Source: Pseudomonadota bacterium
Lineage (GTDB): Bacteria > Pseudomonadota > Alphaproteobacteria > Rhizobiales > Rhizobiaceae
DNA: 64,000 nt
Direction: 5' to 3'
Assembly: GCA_020161665.1 (NCBI GenBank)
Contig: JAIUPA010000041.1
Location: 62,001-126,000 of the forward strand
Numbering within the stretch: position 1 is the stretch's first letter; every line of letters begins with the position of its first letter. The notes beneath the pieces were generated by a model that was not told where the DNA came from, made no database searches, and saw only the letters and a list, made by a program, of their open reading frames with translations. Below, piece after piece: positions 19,357 to 28,127 of the stretch. The position numbers and the translations under genes are program-made.

Positions 19357-22300
19357 ATGGCAGACAGGAAACAAAGCGAGTCAGCAGATCGCGCAGCCTA
19401 TCGGGCTCTTGAAGAAGCGCTCCGATTGGAAGCCGCCGACGCGCAGCAGACCCGCCCGAACGCCGAAAAGGCACCCAGTTCCGCGGAGGCGAATGTGTCC
19501 GAGACCCCCAAACAGCGTGCCAGCGAACCGCAACAACGTCCCCGCGACGCCGAAACGGCACGCCCTGCGGCATCCGACAACACGGCCCGCAACCCGGCGC
19601 TCGAAGCTGCCAACGACGCTTCGCGGCGCAATCCTGCTGCCATTTTGAAGTCACTGGAAGCCGGTTCTCTGCGCTCCGCCCTTGGCAATGCCCTGCTGAT
19701 CTCCGTGTTCTGGATCATTGGCGGCGTGGGCTTGGCCCAGCTTCTGTTCGGCGACCAGATTTCACAGGCCACCTCCATGGCGGGACTCGTGGCTGCACCG
19801 GGCGTTCTGGCCATTGCCATCGGCATCATCGTGCCGGTGCTTCTGTTCTTCGCCTTCGCCATCATGATGGCCCGCGCCCATGACATGCGCAACGCCGCCC
19901 GCTCCATGGCTGAAGTGGCCCTTCGCCTTGCCGAGCCGGAAACCGTCGCCTCCGAGCGCATCATGACCGTTGGTCAGGCCGTTCGCCGCGAGGTTTCGGC
20001 CCTCAATGAAGGTATCGAGCGTACCATTGCCCGCGCCACCGAGTTGGAAACGCTCGTGCATTCGGAAGTGAATGCGCTGGAGCGCAGCTATGCCGATAAC
20101 GAACTGCGCGTGCGCAACCTCGTTCATGAACTGGGGTCCGAACGCGAAGCCATCGTCAACCATGCTGAGCGCATTCGCTCCACCATTGTGGGCGCGAATG
20201 ACCAGTTGAAGGAAGACCTCTCGATGGCGACGGAAGAAATCGCCATCCGCCTTGCGACCTCGGGCGAAGCTTTCGCCTCGTTGATCGACACCCGCGCCGC
20301 CATGCTGATGGAACAGTCGGGCGTGGCTGTCGACACCTTCGGCTCGCTGCTGTCCGCCAAGACCGATTCCCTGCTGCAGACGCTTTCGGCTTCGGGCATT
20401 GCACTCACCAACGAGTTTGATGAGCGCATGGGCACCTTGACCGACGTGCTTTCGGCGCATGGCAAGGAACTGCTCGCCCAGTTCGAGACCCGCGCCTCCT
20501 CGCTGGATTCCAGCACCGAGAAGCTTAACGACGCGCTGAACGAACGCGCCCGCCAGCTGAATGACACGCTCGTGACCCGCACCCGCGAACTGAGCGAAGC
20601 CCTCGGCACCGGCGAAAGCAACGTCTCGATGGCGCTCGAATCGACGCTGACGCGCTTGAACGACACGCTGGATGCCAAGGCCGCTAGCTTCCGTCAGACG
20701 CTGCAGTCCGCGGCCGATGACGCCATTATGGATCTCGACCTGCGTTCGGGCTTCTTCGATGAGCGTATGCAGACGACCATCGGCCAGCTCTCCACGAGCT
20801 TTGACGAGCGCGTCGCCGAATTCGCCGAAGCCTTCGACAAGCGCGCCGGTTCACTCGATAGCAAGCTGACGGAAAGCCTGTCGCGTATCGGTGAAACGCT
20901 CACGGGTGGCTCCAGCGCCATTGAAGGCATTCTGGGCTCGTCCATCGATCGCCTTGGCATGTCGCTCACCGATCAGTCCTTTGCCCTGTCGGCGGCCCTG
21001 GGCACCGGCCAGGACATGCTGGAAAGCGCGCTGGACGCCCGCACCCGCGACTTCACCGATGCCGTCAGCGCCCGCACCTCGGCTCTGGCCGACGCGCTGA
21101 CCAGCGCCCACGAAAAAGTCGGCGCTGTGATGGAAGAGCGCGGCAGCCAGATCGTCGGCACGCTGAACGACAGCCATGCCCGCCTCGAAACGACGCTCGA
21201 AAACACCTCCGACCGCCTTTTGAGCGCGCTCGCCGGTGGCAGCGCCCACTTCGAAATGCTGGTCGACGCCGGTGCTGAACGCATCGAAACCGCACTGAAT
21301 GACAGCACGCGCGACATCGGCAACCGTCTGGATACGAGCACGAGCCGCATCGAGGAAGCCTTGAGCGCTGGCCGTGAACGCATCGCCGATGCCCTGACGA
21401 ACAATGTCGGCGCGCTTGAAGGCGCCCTCAATGGTGCTGAGGATCGCATCATTACCGGCATCCAGTCTGGCACCTCCGCCATCGAAGGCGCGCTGAACGG
21501 CGCGGAAGACCGCATCCGTTCGGGCCTTGAAACGGGTGCCGGTGCCATCGAAGCCGTGATGAGCGGAGCCGAGAAACGCATCAGCTCGGGCCTCGAAGCG
21601 GGTGCCGGTGCCATCGAAGCCGTTCTGGCCGGTGCCGAGACGCGCCTGCAGTCGAGCCTCGAAACCCGCTCGCAGGCGATTGAAAACAACCTTCTGTCCG
21701 CCACCGCCCGCGTTGATGAAGCGCTGGAAAGCGGCGAAGGTCGTCTGAAATCCGCTCTGGGCGATGGTTCGGATCGCATTGCCGCCACCTTCCGTCAGGA
21801 ACTCGAAAACTACGAGAGCCTGATGCTCGAGCAGACCACCTCGCTCGGCGCCACGCTCGCCACCAGCGCCAGCATGCTGGAAATGACGCTGGAAGAGCGC
21901 CAGGATTCGCTGCGCACCGTCATCGACACCACGGCGACCTCGCTCGACGAGCGCCTGCGTGGCAGCGTTGGCGAAATCGCCAGCAAGATCACGGTTGCCG
22001 CCACCGAGATTGACCGCTCGGTCAACCACTTCTCGAACCGCGTCGAAACCACGCTCGGCAACATGTCCGAACGCCTTCTGGAAAGCGATGCGCACATCGC
22101 AGCCTCCGTCGGCTCGCTGGAGCAGCGTCTGCGCGACAGCCTCGGTGCGGTCTCCGAATCCATCGAGACGACCGGCTCCAAACTCAGCGAAACGTTGGGC
22201 GACAAGCTGGTGGAACTCGACCGCGCCAGCACCACTCTGACCGAGGGCATCTCGCAGTCCTTCGAACAGGGCACGGCCAAGATCGAAGAGCGTCTGTCCA

Positions 22301-24699
22301 CCATGGACCGCGCGCTGACCGCTGGCCTCGACAATGTCAACCGCACCATCGAGGGCAAGGCACTCGGCCTTGCGTCCGCCCTGCGTGAGACCGTTGTTCA
22401 GGCCGCCCGCGACATGGATGGCGAAGCGCTGCGCTCCACCGAAACCCTGTCGCGCGCCACCAGCGAATTCTCCGAGAAGATCGGCAGCCAGAGCGCCGAA
22501 TTCGCCCGCACCATGGAAGAACGCGCCGCCGCCATCGCTCGCGAAGTCGCCTCTGCCGGTGAAACGCTGGCAAGCCGCGTTGGCGAAGTCGAAAGCGCCG
22601 TGTCCACCCAGGTCGCTGGCCTCTCCACCACGCTGACGGAAACCACCCGCTCGCTCGAAGAAGCCGACAAGGCCCTGACGGCCCGCGGCGAGGCCATCCG
22701 CTCCACGCTGGATGAACGCACCCGCGAACTCAACTCCATGCTCGCCGGCCGTTCCTACGAACTCGCCCGCATCATCGATGAGAAGGCCAAGCCGGTCGTC
22801 AACGAACTGGCCGATACGGGTCGCCTCGCTGCCGAACGTCTGGGCTCTGCCGTGGCCGAAGGTGCCGAGCGCCTGCGCAATGAAAACGCCGCTCTGATCG
22901 ATGCCATCGCCGCCCGCACGGAACAGACCGTCAGCACGCTTGCGGCTTCGGAAAATTCGCTGTCCGGCAATGTCAACGCCCTCATCGGTCGTCTGGCCGA
23001 AAGCAACGCTTCGCTCGCTTCCGTCGTCGACAAGGCCACCGCAGAACTTTCGGAAGCCGACCGTCGCCTTGGCGAAACCGGCGAACGCTTCAGCGAAACC
23101 GCTGGCCGCGCCACCGAAGCGCTCAACACGTCGAGCCGCCTTGTGGGCGACAGCGTCGAGCGCCTGTCCACCATCTCGCTCGACACGCTTTCGCAGGTCG
23201 GCGGCATCGTCGGTCGCTTCGAGGGGCATTCGCGGGTTCTGGGTCAGGCCTCCGATCTTCTGGCCGCCGCCCAGTCGAACCTCGTCGGCACGCTGGAAGA
23301 ACGTCAGAACGCGCTGCGTGATCTGTCGATCGGCCTCGTCAAGCGTTCGGAAGAAATCGAAAACACCATGCGTGGCCTCGGCTCCATGGTCGAAGGCGCG
23401 CTGGAACGTGCCGACAGCCGCGCCAACCGCATGACGGACGATCTGCGTCAGGGCATGGAAGCCGCCTTCACCGAAATCGGCAAGGCGCTTTCCGAAACCG
23501 AAATGCGTGCCCGCTCCACCTCCGAAGGTCTGCGCTCGGCGCTCACCAGCGCTGGCAGCGAAGCCGTTCGCTCCGTCGAGCAGACGCTTGCACAGGCCGA
23601 AAAGCGCTCCGGCGAACTCACCGACAGCCTGCGTTCGAGCCTGTCTTCGTCGCTCTCGGATGTTGACCGCCTGTTGGGCGATGCCGGTCGCCGCTCGGAT
23701 GCAACGGCCCAGCACCTCAGCGAAGCCGTGCGTCAGGCCGTGGAAGAATCGCTCGCTCGCTTCAGCGGCGCGACCGATGAAATCCGCCGCACGGCCCATG
23801 ACATCCGCAAGGAACTGGACATGACCCGCGCCGAACTGAAGCGCGGTGCCTTCGACCTGCCGGAAGAAGCCAAGGAAAGCGCCGCCGCCATGCGCCGCGC
23901 CGTCAGCGAACAGATCAGCGCTCTGCAGGATCTCTCGCAGCTGGTCGGCCGTTCGGTCCGCGACTTCGATGTGGCAGCACCTGCCCCGGCCCGCGCCCCG
24001 GCAGCCCCGGTTGTGCAACAGCAGCCGCTGCCGCCGATGCCCGCCCCGGTCGCCCAGCATCTGCGCGAACCGGCCCCGGCCCCCATGCCGCGCGTCGAAG
24101 CCCAGCCGTCCCTGCGCGGCACCATCGCGCCGGAACGCCAGCCGGTTGCTCCGACGCAGGCGCGCCCGACCCAGATGGCTCAGGCACCGGCTCCGGCCCC
24201 GCGTGAGGAATATGCGGCCAATAGCGGCTGGATCAACGACCTGCTGCGTGGTGCCTCACGTGATGAGCCTGCAGCACCGCGCATGGCCCCGCAGCCTGCC
24301 GCCACCCGTCCGGTGGAACCGGCACGCCAGACGGCGGACCAGCGCAACCCGCGCCATGTTGTGGAATCGCTGAACTCGCTTTCGGTCGATATCGCCCGCG
24401 CCATCGATCACGACACCTCGGTCGAGCTGTGGCGCCGCTATCAGCGTGGCGAGCGTGACGTGTTCACGCGCCGCCTCTACACGCTGAAAGGCCAGCAGAC
24501 CTTTGACGAGATCAAGCGCAAGTACGACCGCGAGCCGGAATTCCGCAATGCCGTGGACCGCTACATCGCCGACTTCGAAAAGCTGCTCGCCGATGTTGCC
24601 CGCACGGATCGTGACCGCACGGCCATGCAGTCCTACCTGACGTCGGACACCGGCAAGGTCTACACCATGCTGGCCCACGCCGCCGGTCGCCTCGGTTAA
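19357..24699 (+). CDS. gpr: Growth Pole Ring (GPR)-like giant coiled-coil membrane protein
   Basis: 1780 residues. The N-terminus (1-105) is polar. Two transmembrane helices follow at about 107-131 and 144-172 (LLISVFWIIGGVGLAQLLFG; VLAIAIGIIVPVLLFFAFAI). Some 1350 residues of nearly uninterrupted amphipathic helix come next, with recurring hendecad/22-residue units. Four consecutive 22-mers are read at bases 21418-21681 (EGALNGAEDRI, EGALNGAEDRI, EAVMSGAEKRI, EAVLAGAETRL starts). A Pro/Ala-rich linker (about 1545-1660) and a conserved C-terminal helical domain (LNSLSVDIARAIDHDTSVEL onward) complete it. This layout, with apolipoprotein-like repeats, matches Agrobacterium GPR (Atu1348, about 2100 residues as I recall), which forms a ring at the growing pole and is needed for polar growth. 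The assignment is by architecture; ortholog search would settle it. Confidence 0.8.
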   Translation: MADRKQSESADRAAYRALEEALRLEAADAQQTRPNAEKAPSSAEANVSETPKQRASEPQQRPRDAETARPAASDNTARNPALEAANDASRRNPAAILKSLEAGSLRSALGNALLISVFWIIGGVGLAQLLFGDQISQATSMAGLVAAPGVLAIAIGIIVPVLLFFAFAIMMARAHDMRNAARSMAEVALRLAEPETVASERIMTVGQAVRREVSALNEGIERTIARATELETLVHSEVNALERSYADNELRVRNLVHELGSEREAIVNHAERIRSTIVGANDQLKEDLSMATEEIAIRLATSGEAFASLIDTRAAMLMEQSGVAVDTFGSLLSAKTDSLLQTLSASGIALTNEFDERMGTLTDVLSAHGKELLAQFETRASSLDSSTEKLNDALNERARQLNDTLVTRTRELSEALGTGESNVSMALESTLTRLNDTLDAKAASFRQTLQSAADDAIMDLDLRSGFFDERMQTTIGQLSTSFDERVAEFAEAFDKRAGSLDSKLTESLSRIGETLTGGSSAIEGILGSSIDRLGMSLTDQSFALSAALGTGQDMLESALDARTRDFTDAVSARTSALADALTSAHEKVGAVMEERGSQIVGTLNDSHARLETTLENTSDRLLSALAGGSAHFEMLVDAGAERIETALNDSTRDIGNRLDTSTSRIEEALSAGRERIADALTNNVGALEGALNGAEDRIITGIQSGTSAIEGALNGAEDRIRSGLETGAGAIEAVMSGAEKRISSGLEAGAGAIEAVLAGAETRLQSSLETRSQAIENNLLSATARVDEALESGEGRLKSALGDGSDRIAATFRQELENYESLMLEQTTSLGATLATSASMLEMTLEERQDSLRTVIDTTATSLDERLRGSVGEIASKITVAATEIDRSVNHFSNRVETTLGNMSERLLESDAHIAASVGSLEQRLRDSLGAVSESIETTGSKLSETLGDKLVELDRASTTLTEGISQSFEQGTAKIEERLSTMDRALTAGLDNVNRTIEGKALGLASALRETVVQAARDMDGEALRSTETLSRATSEFSEKIGSQSAEFARTMEERAAAIAREVASAGETLASRVGEVESAVSTQVAGLSTTLTETTRSLEEADKALTARGEAIRSTLDERTRELNSMLAGRSYELARIIDEKAKPVVNELADTGRLAAERLGSAVAEGAERLRNENAALIDAIAARTEQTVSTLAASENSLSGNVNALIGRLAESNASLASVVDKATAELSEADRRLGETGERFSETAGRATEALNTSSRLVGDSVERLSTISLDTLSQVGGIVGRFEGHSRVLGQASDLLAAAQSNLVGTLEERQNALRDLSIGLVKRSEEIENTMRGLGSMVEGALERADSRANRMTDDLRQGMEAAFTEIGKALSETEMRARSTSEGLRSALTSAGSEAVRSVEQTLAQAEKRSGELTDSLRSSLSSSLSDVDRLLGDAGRRSDATAQHLSEAVRQAVEESLARFSGATDEIRRTAHDIRKELDMTRAELKRGAFDLPEEAKESAAAMRRAVSEQISALQDLSQLVGRSVRDFDVAAPAPARAPAAPVVQQQPLPPMPAPVAQHLREPAPAPMPRVEAQPSLRGTIAPERQPVAPTQARPTQMAQAPAPAPREEYAANSGWINDLLRGASRDEPAAPRMAPQPAATRPVEPARQTADQRNPRHVVESLNSLSVDIARAIDHDTSVELWRRYQRGERDVFTRRLYTLKGQQTFDEIKRKYDREPEFRNAVDRYIADFEKLLADVARTDRDRTAMQSYLTSDTGKVYTMLAHAAGRLG
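21418..21681 (+). repeat. Four tandem 66-bp (22-residue) repeats inside gpr
   Basis: Units begin at 21418, 21484, 21550 and 21616. Each encodes 22 residues of the form E-x-x-(L/M)-x-G-A-E-x-R-(I/L)-x-x-x-(I/L)-(E/Q)-x-x-x-x-A-I. A DNA stretch of more than 20 bases (from GGTGCCGGTGCC) is identical at 21536 and 21602, which points to recent duplication or homogenisation. Weaker copies continue on both sides. Confidence 0.85.
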
Positions 24700-24721
24700 G
24701 ATCCGGACCAAACATTCACAT

Positions 24722-24749
24722 AAAAAAGGCCGCCTCCGGGCGGCCTTTT
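24722..24749. terminator. Bidirectional terminator after gpr
   Basis: GGCCGCC-TCCG-GGCGGCC is flanked by an A run and TTTT. It lies between convergent gpr and the SMR gene. Confidence 0.9.
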
Positions 24750-24771
24750 GCTATTCACGAGCTTGGTTTGC

Positions 24772-25092
24772 TCAGCTTTCCGGCAACAGACGCAAACCGA
24801 TAATGCCGACGATAATCAGCGCCAGGCAGAAAAGACGGGCCGGGCTCGCCGACTCCTGGAAGAAGAAGATCCCCATGATCACCGTGCCAACGGTGCCGAT
24901 GCCCGTCCACACCCCATAAGCCATGCCAACGGGAAGCGTCTTCACCGCCTGCCCCAGCAGATAGACGCTGAGCGCAATCAACAGCACCGTGACCGCACTC
25001 GGGATCGGCTTGGTAAAGCCATCGGAATATTTCATGCCGAGCGCCCACACGATTTCGAGCAGCCCGGCCACAATCAGCATCAACCAGTTCAT
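24772..25092 (-). CDS. sugE: SMR family exporter, SugE/Gdx type
   Basis: 106 residues with four transmembrane helices; acts as a dimer in the inner membrane. E13 (GLLEIVWALGMKYS) is the essential proton/substrate glutamate. Helix 3 with GMAYGVWTGIGTVGTVI follows the W-T-G-I-G pattern of the SugE/Gdx guanidinium exporters rather than the EmrE multidrug branch. ATG 25092 gives the family length; an upstream in-frame extension to 25221 has no support. I looked for a guanidine riboswitch in the 170 bases upstream and saw none. Gdx proteins export guanidinium and some quaternary ammonium compounds. Confidence 0.88.
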   Translation of the reverse strand: MNWLMLIVAGLLEIVWALGMKYSDGFTKPIPSAVTVLLIALSVYLLGQAVKTLPVGMAYGVWTGIGTVGTVIMGIFFFQESASPARLFCLALIIVGIIGLRLLPES

Positions 25093-25207
25093 TGCGCCTC
25101 TCAGGAAATTTAAATTCACAAAAGTTAATTCTTGTGTCGCGCGATTTTTCGCTGAAAGCAAGCTGCAAGATGTGAGGGGCAAGCGCCTGACAAAGACGTG
25201 AAACGAC

Positions 25208-25241
25208 AAAGCCGCCCTCATCCGTCAGGACAAGGGCGGCT
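25208..25241 (-). terminator. Terminator of the mla-like operon
   Basis: GCCGCCC and GGGCGGC pair across a 16-base loop. On the minus strand the stem is followed by TTTG. It lies just after the lipoprotein gene that ends the operon. Confidence 0.6.
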
Positions 25242-25263
25242 GTGTTCAAGCAAGTTCACGTCT

Positions 25264-25878
25264 TCAGAGCGTGGCAAGCGTCCAGTCAACGATCTGCGTC
25301 GTGACATTGGCAAAGGCCCGGTCAAGGGCGGAGATGAAGGCTCTGTTTTCGCTACCAGACAACGGCTGCGTCGCGCGGAACACCTTCTGCGCCTTCACCG
25401 TGCCGTTGCGATCATTGAGGATTTTCACGGAAATCTCGACAATCGCCAGACGCGACGATCCGGTCGAAATTTCAAAGGCGCGGATATCGCTGACGAGTTG
25501 ATCGTCAATGGCAAGGCCCTGCCCCGGCTTGCCGACACCACCCAGCTTGCCGCTGTTTTCGAAGGCTTGAACGAGCTTCGACTGCACCATGCGCGGCAGG
25601 CGGTCGCTCCACTGGGCGTGCGAGAGATACTGGATTTCCGTGCCCGAAACCCGCACCAGAACGGAATCGCTGTCGAGCGCCTTGAGCGCCGTTGGCTCCG
25701 GCACCAGAAGCTGGCGCGCCCGCTTCGCCGGACCATTGGCCGAAGCCACGCCCGTCAGATCGAACGTATCGTTCGTGGCCGTGGAACTGCAACCGGCAAG
25801 ACCGATGCCAAGCACAAGCGCGGCAAGTCCGTTCGCCATCACGCGGTAACGTCCCTTTTCACCCGTCAGGCTATTCAT
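25264..25878 (-). CDS. ABC-type transport auxiliary lipoprotein (PqiC/MlaC-position component)
   Basis: About 204 residues. A hydrophobic segment ends in the lipobox GIGLAGCSS, so the mature protein starts at the lipidated Cys. It has the layout of the ABC-transport auxiliary lipoprotein family, with LVRVSGTEIQYLSHAQWSDRLPRMVQ in the middle. These lipoproteins work with MCE transporters between the membranes. The first ATG (25887) is only two bases from the GGGAAG motif. ATG 25878 is better spaced, and a third ATG 13 codons further would leave a classic short lipoprotein signal. Last gene of the mla-like operon, 27 bases after mlaD. Confidence 0.85.
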   Translation of the reverse strand: MNSLTGEKGRYRVMANGLAALVLGIGLAGCSSTATNDTFDLTGVASANGPAKRARQLLVPEPTALKALDSDSVLVRVSGTEIQYLSHAQWSDRLPRMVQSKLVQAFENSGKLGGVGKPGQGLAIDDQLVSDIRAFEISTGSSRLAIVEISVKILNDRNGTVKAQKVFRATQPLSGSENRAFISALDRAFANVTTQIVDWTLATL

Positions 25879-25914
25879 CGTACCCATCTTCCCTTACTCG
25901 CCCACAGGCGTTCG

Positions 25915-27288
25915 TCAGTGCCGAGACCTGCCGTCATATTGCTTGATCGTTTCGCCGCCGAACAGAAGCCGCTGCGGGTTTTTGTCGAAATTATTGATCG
26001 TCGTGTCGAGATTCTGCACCGTGCGCCGCGTATCGGAAATCAGCGCCTGCATGTCACGCAGCCCCTGACCCGAGAACTTGTTCAGATTGGCGGCAATCGG
26101 GCCGATCTGGGCATTCAGATTGTCGGCCATCGTCTTGAACGACTTAAGCGTGTCACGGGCCTGCGCCATCACAGACTGCGAATCGTCCGAGCCCAGAACG
26201 CCGTCGAGCTTGGAGAGAATGCCGTCCACCCGGTCAGACGCGGCATTGAGCTTCTGCGACATTTCGGTGAAGTTCTGCACCGCCTTGTCGATATCGGCGC
26301 GGCGTGAACCGATGTCGTCCGTCACGCCCTTGACCGATTGAACCGCCGCACGCGCGTCATTGGCCGCGCTCGAGATATTATCGACGGTGGTCGAAATCTT
26401 GGCCGAGTCGACGGCAGCCACCAGCGCATCCACTCGCTCAAGCGTCTTGCCCGCATTGGTGCCAAAGGTCTGGAAGCTTTCAGCCGTCTTGCGGAAGCTC
26501 TCGACCGCCTGCGGCAGGTCAGCGGACGACTTCGCAACGTCTTCGCTCACCTTCTGGGCGTTGGCGAGAATGGTGTCGATCTTCTGCGAATCGACGGCCT
26601 TCACCAGCTTTTCAACGGCTTCCAGCGTGGAGTCGATACGACCGGACAACCCACTCAGCGTCGTCGACAAGGCGCTCACGCCCTGCAGAAACTTGTCGAT
26701 GCCATCGGCATTGTCGCTCAGCGCCTTGGAGAAGACCTCGGCGTTTTTGACGGTCTGCGTCAGCGGCGCGCGTGCTTCGGTCGCAAACCCCTGGATTTGC
26801 GAGATCGTGTCATCCGCCCGCTTCAGGATCTGGTCGGCGGTGGCCAGAAGGTTGGTCACGCTGGAAAGATCAGCATAAAGCACGGCGGGCTTTTCCTCGC
26901 GCAACGCCTTTTGCAGAATGTTCTCGCCTTCCGGATTGCGGGTGGCCGAAAGCTCGATATAGGCGGCGCCGGTCAGGCCCTGAATTTCAAGCACAGCACG
27001 CGTGGTCGCAAAAACCGGCGCATCGGCCTGCACCTCGGTCAGCGCCACCGAAAAGCGCGGATCGCTGCGGTCGATGGAAAGGCCGCGCACGGTGCCAACC
27101 GGAATGCCGTTGAAACGCACAGCGGAACCGACGGACAGGCCATTGGCCGAACCGGGAATGCGAATGACCAGCTCTGCCATCGGTCCGTCACGACCGAACT
27201 GCGACATCCAGTAGACAAAACCGAAAGCGGCTGCGACGACCATAAGCGTGAAAAAGCCGACGATGGCGTAATTGGCTTTTGTTTCCAT
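25915..27288 (-). CDS. mlaD: MlaD-type MCE domain protein
   Basis: 457 residues. A single N-terminal transmembrane anchor (YAIVGFFTLMVVAAAFGFVYW, about 6-27) is followed by one MCE domain (SANGLSVGSAVRFNGIPVGTVRGLSID, about 45-120). A long helical tail with many S/T-A-D heptads forms a periplasmic coiled coil. MCE hexamers carry phospholipid or other lipids across the periplasm. This version is much longer than E. coli MlaD and closer to the long-tailed MCE proteins that bridge the periplasm. It lies 8 bases downstream of the ATPase gene. Confidence 0.9.
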   Translation of the reverse strand: METKANYAIVGFFTLMVVAAAFGFVYWMSQFGRDGPMAELVIRIPGSANGLSVGSAVRFNGIPVGTVRGLSIDRSDPRFSVALTEVQADAPVFATTRAVLEIQGLTGAAYIELSATRNPEGENILQKALREEKPAVLYADLSSVTNLLATADQILKRADDTISQIQGFATEARAPLTQTVKNAEVFSKALSDNADGIDKFLQGVSALSTTLSGLSGRIDSTLEAVEKLVKAVDSQKIDTILANAQKVSEDVAKSSADLPQAVESFRKTAESFQTFGTNAGKTLERVDALVAAVDSAKISTTVDNISSAANDARAAVQSVKGVTDDIGSRRADIDKAVQNFTEMSQKLNAASDRVDGILSKLDGVLGSDDSQSVMAQARDTLKSFKTMADNLNAQIGPIAANLNKFSGQGLRDMQALISDTRRTVQNLDTTINNFDKNPQRLLFGGETIKQYDGRSRH

Positions 27289-27296
27289 GTTCCGCG

Positions 27297-28127
27297 TTAT
27301 CCTGCCGTTTTCACTTCGCCGTCAACGACGACGGAACGCGCCCGCTTGCCCCGGAAGTAAGACTGCACCCAAGGGTCATCATAGGCAAACATGTCCTCAA
27401 GCGTTCCTTCCACCATGACCCGCTTGTGTCCGAGCACCGCAATGCGGTCGCAGACGGAAAACAGGCTGTCGAGATCGTGAGTCACCATATAAACCGTTAG
27501 TCCCAGCGTGTCGCGCAATCTGGCAATCAAAGCGTCGAATTCTGCCGCGCCGATCGGATCAAGCCCGGAGGTCGGCTCATCAAGGAAGACGAGATCGGGA
27601 TCGAGCGCCAAAGCACGTGCCAGCGCCGCACGCTTGATCATGCCGCCGGAAAGCTCCGAGGGGTACTTGTCAGCCGCATCCGGGTCGAGCCCCACCATGT
27701 CGATCTTCAGATAGGCCAGTTCATCCATCAGCGATTTCGGCAGGTCGAGATATTCGCGCATCGGCAGCTGGATATTTTCCTTCACCGTCAGCGAAGAAAA
27801 CAGTGCCCCATGCTGGAAGAGAACGCCCAGGCGCGTGTCCAGTTCCATGCGTCGCGCCTCGCTCGCCGCATCATAATCAACGCCGAGAATATGGATCGAC
27901 CCGGCCTGGCGCGGCAGAAGACGCAGCACCGTGCGCATCAGCACCGACTTGCCCGCGCCGGACGCCCCGACAAAGCCGAGGATTTCTCCGCGGTAAACAT
28001 CAAGGTCGAGGTTGTCGAGCACCAACTTCTCGCCGAAACCAACCGTTAGGCCGCGCACCGAAAGCACCGCCTCCCGATCCGCTTTAGCCGTTGTCTTTGC
28101 CGTGATCGTTTCCATCGCCGCCCTCAA
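27297..28127 (-). CDS. mlaF: MlaF-type ABC transporter ATPase
   Basis: 276 residues. Walker A GASGAGKSVLMR, signature ELSGGMIKRAALARALA, Walker B DLVFLDEPTSGLDPIGA and switch His in YMVTHDLDS are all intact. LSGGM in place of LSGGQ is characteristic of the MlaF/Mkl branch that powers MCE lipid transporters. It overlaps the permease gene by four bases. The N-terminal 17 residues are a variable extension. Confidence 0.93.
   Translation of the reverse strand: MRAAMETITAKTTAKADREAVLSVRGLTVGFGEKLVLDNLDLDVYRGEILGFVGASGAGKSVLMRTVLRLLPRQAGSIHILGVDYDAASEARRMELDTRLGVLFQHGALFSSLTVKENIQLPMREYLDLPKSLMDELAYLKIDMVGLDPDAADKYPSELSGGMIKRAALARALALDPDLVFLDEPTSGLDPIGAAEFDALIARLRDTLGLTVYMVTHDLDSLFSVCDRIAVLGHKRVMVEGTLEDMFAYDDPWVQSYFRGKRARSVVVDGEVKTAG

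Noticed and set aside
20851..24060. A 1069-codon open frame antisense to the GPR-like gene
   Set aside because: It is the shadow of repetitive, GC-rich coding sequence. Its Gly/Ala/Arg/Phe-rich repeats simply mirror the GPR repeats.
25093..25263. Possible guanidine riboswitch ahead of the SMR gene
   Set aside because: No pair of ACGR-capped hairpins or ykkC-like core is visible by eye. The only strong hairpin is the terminator of the neighbouring operon.
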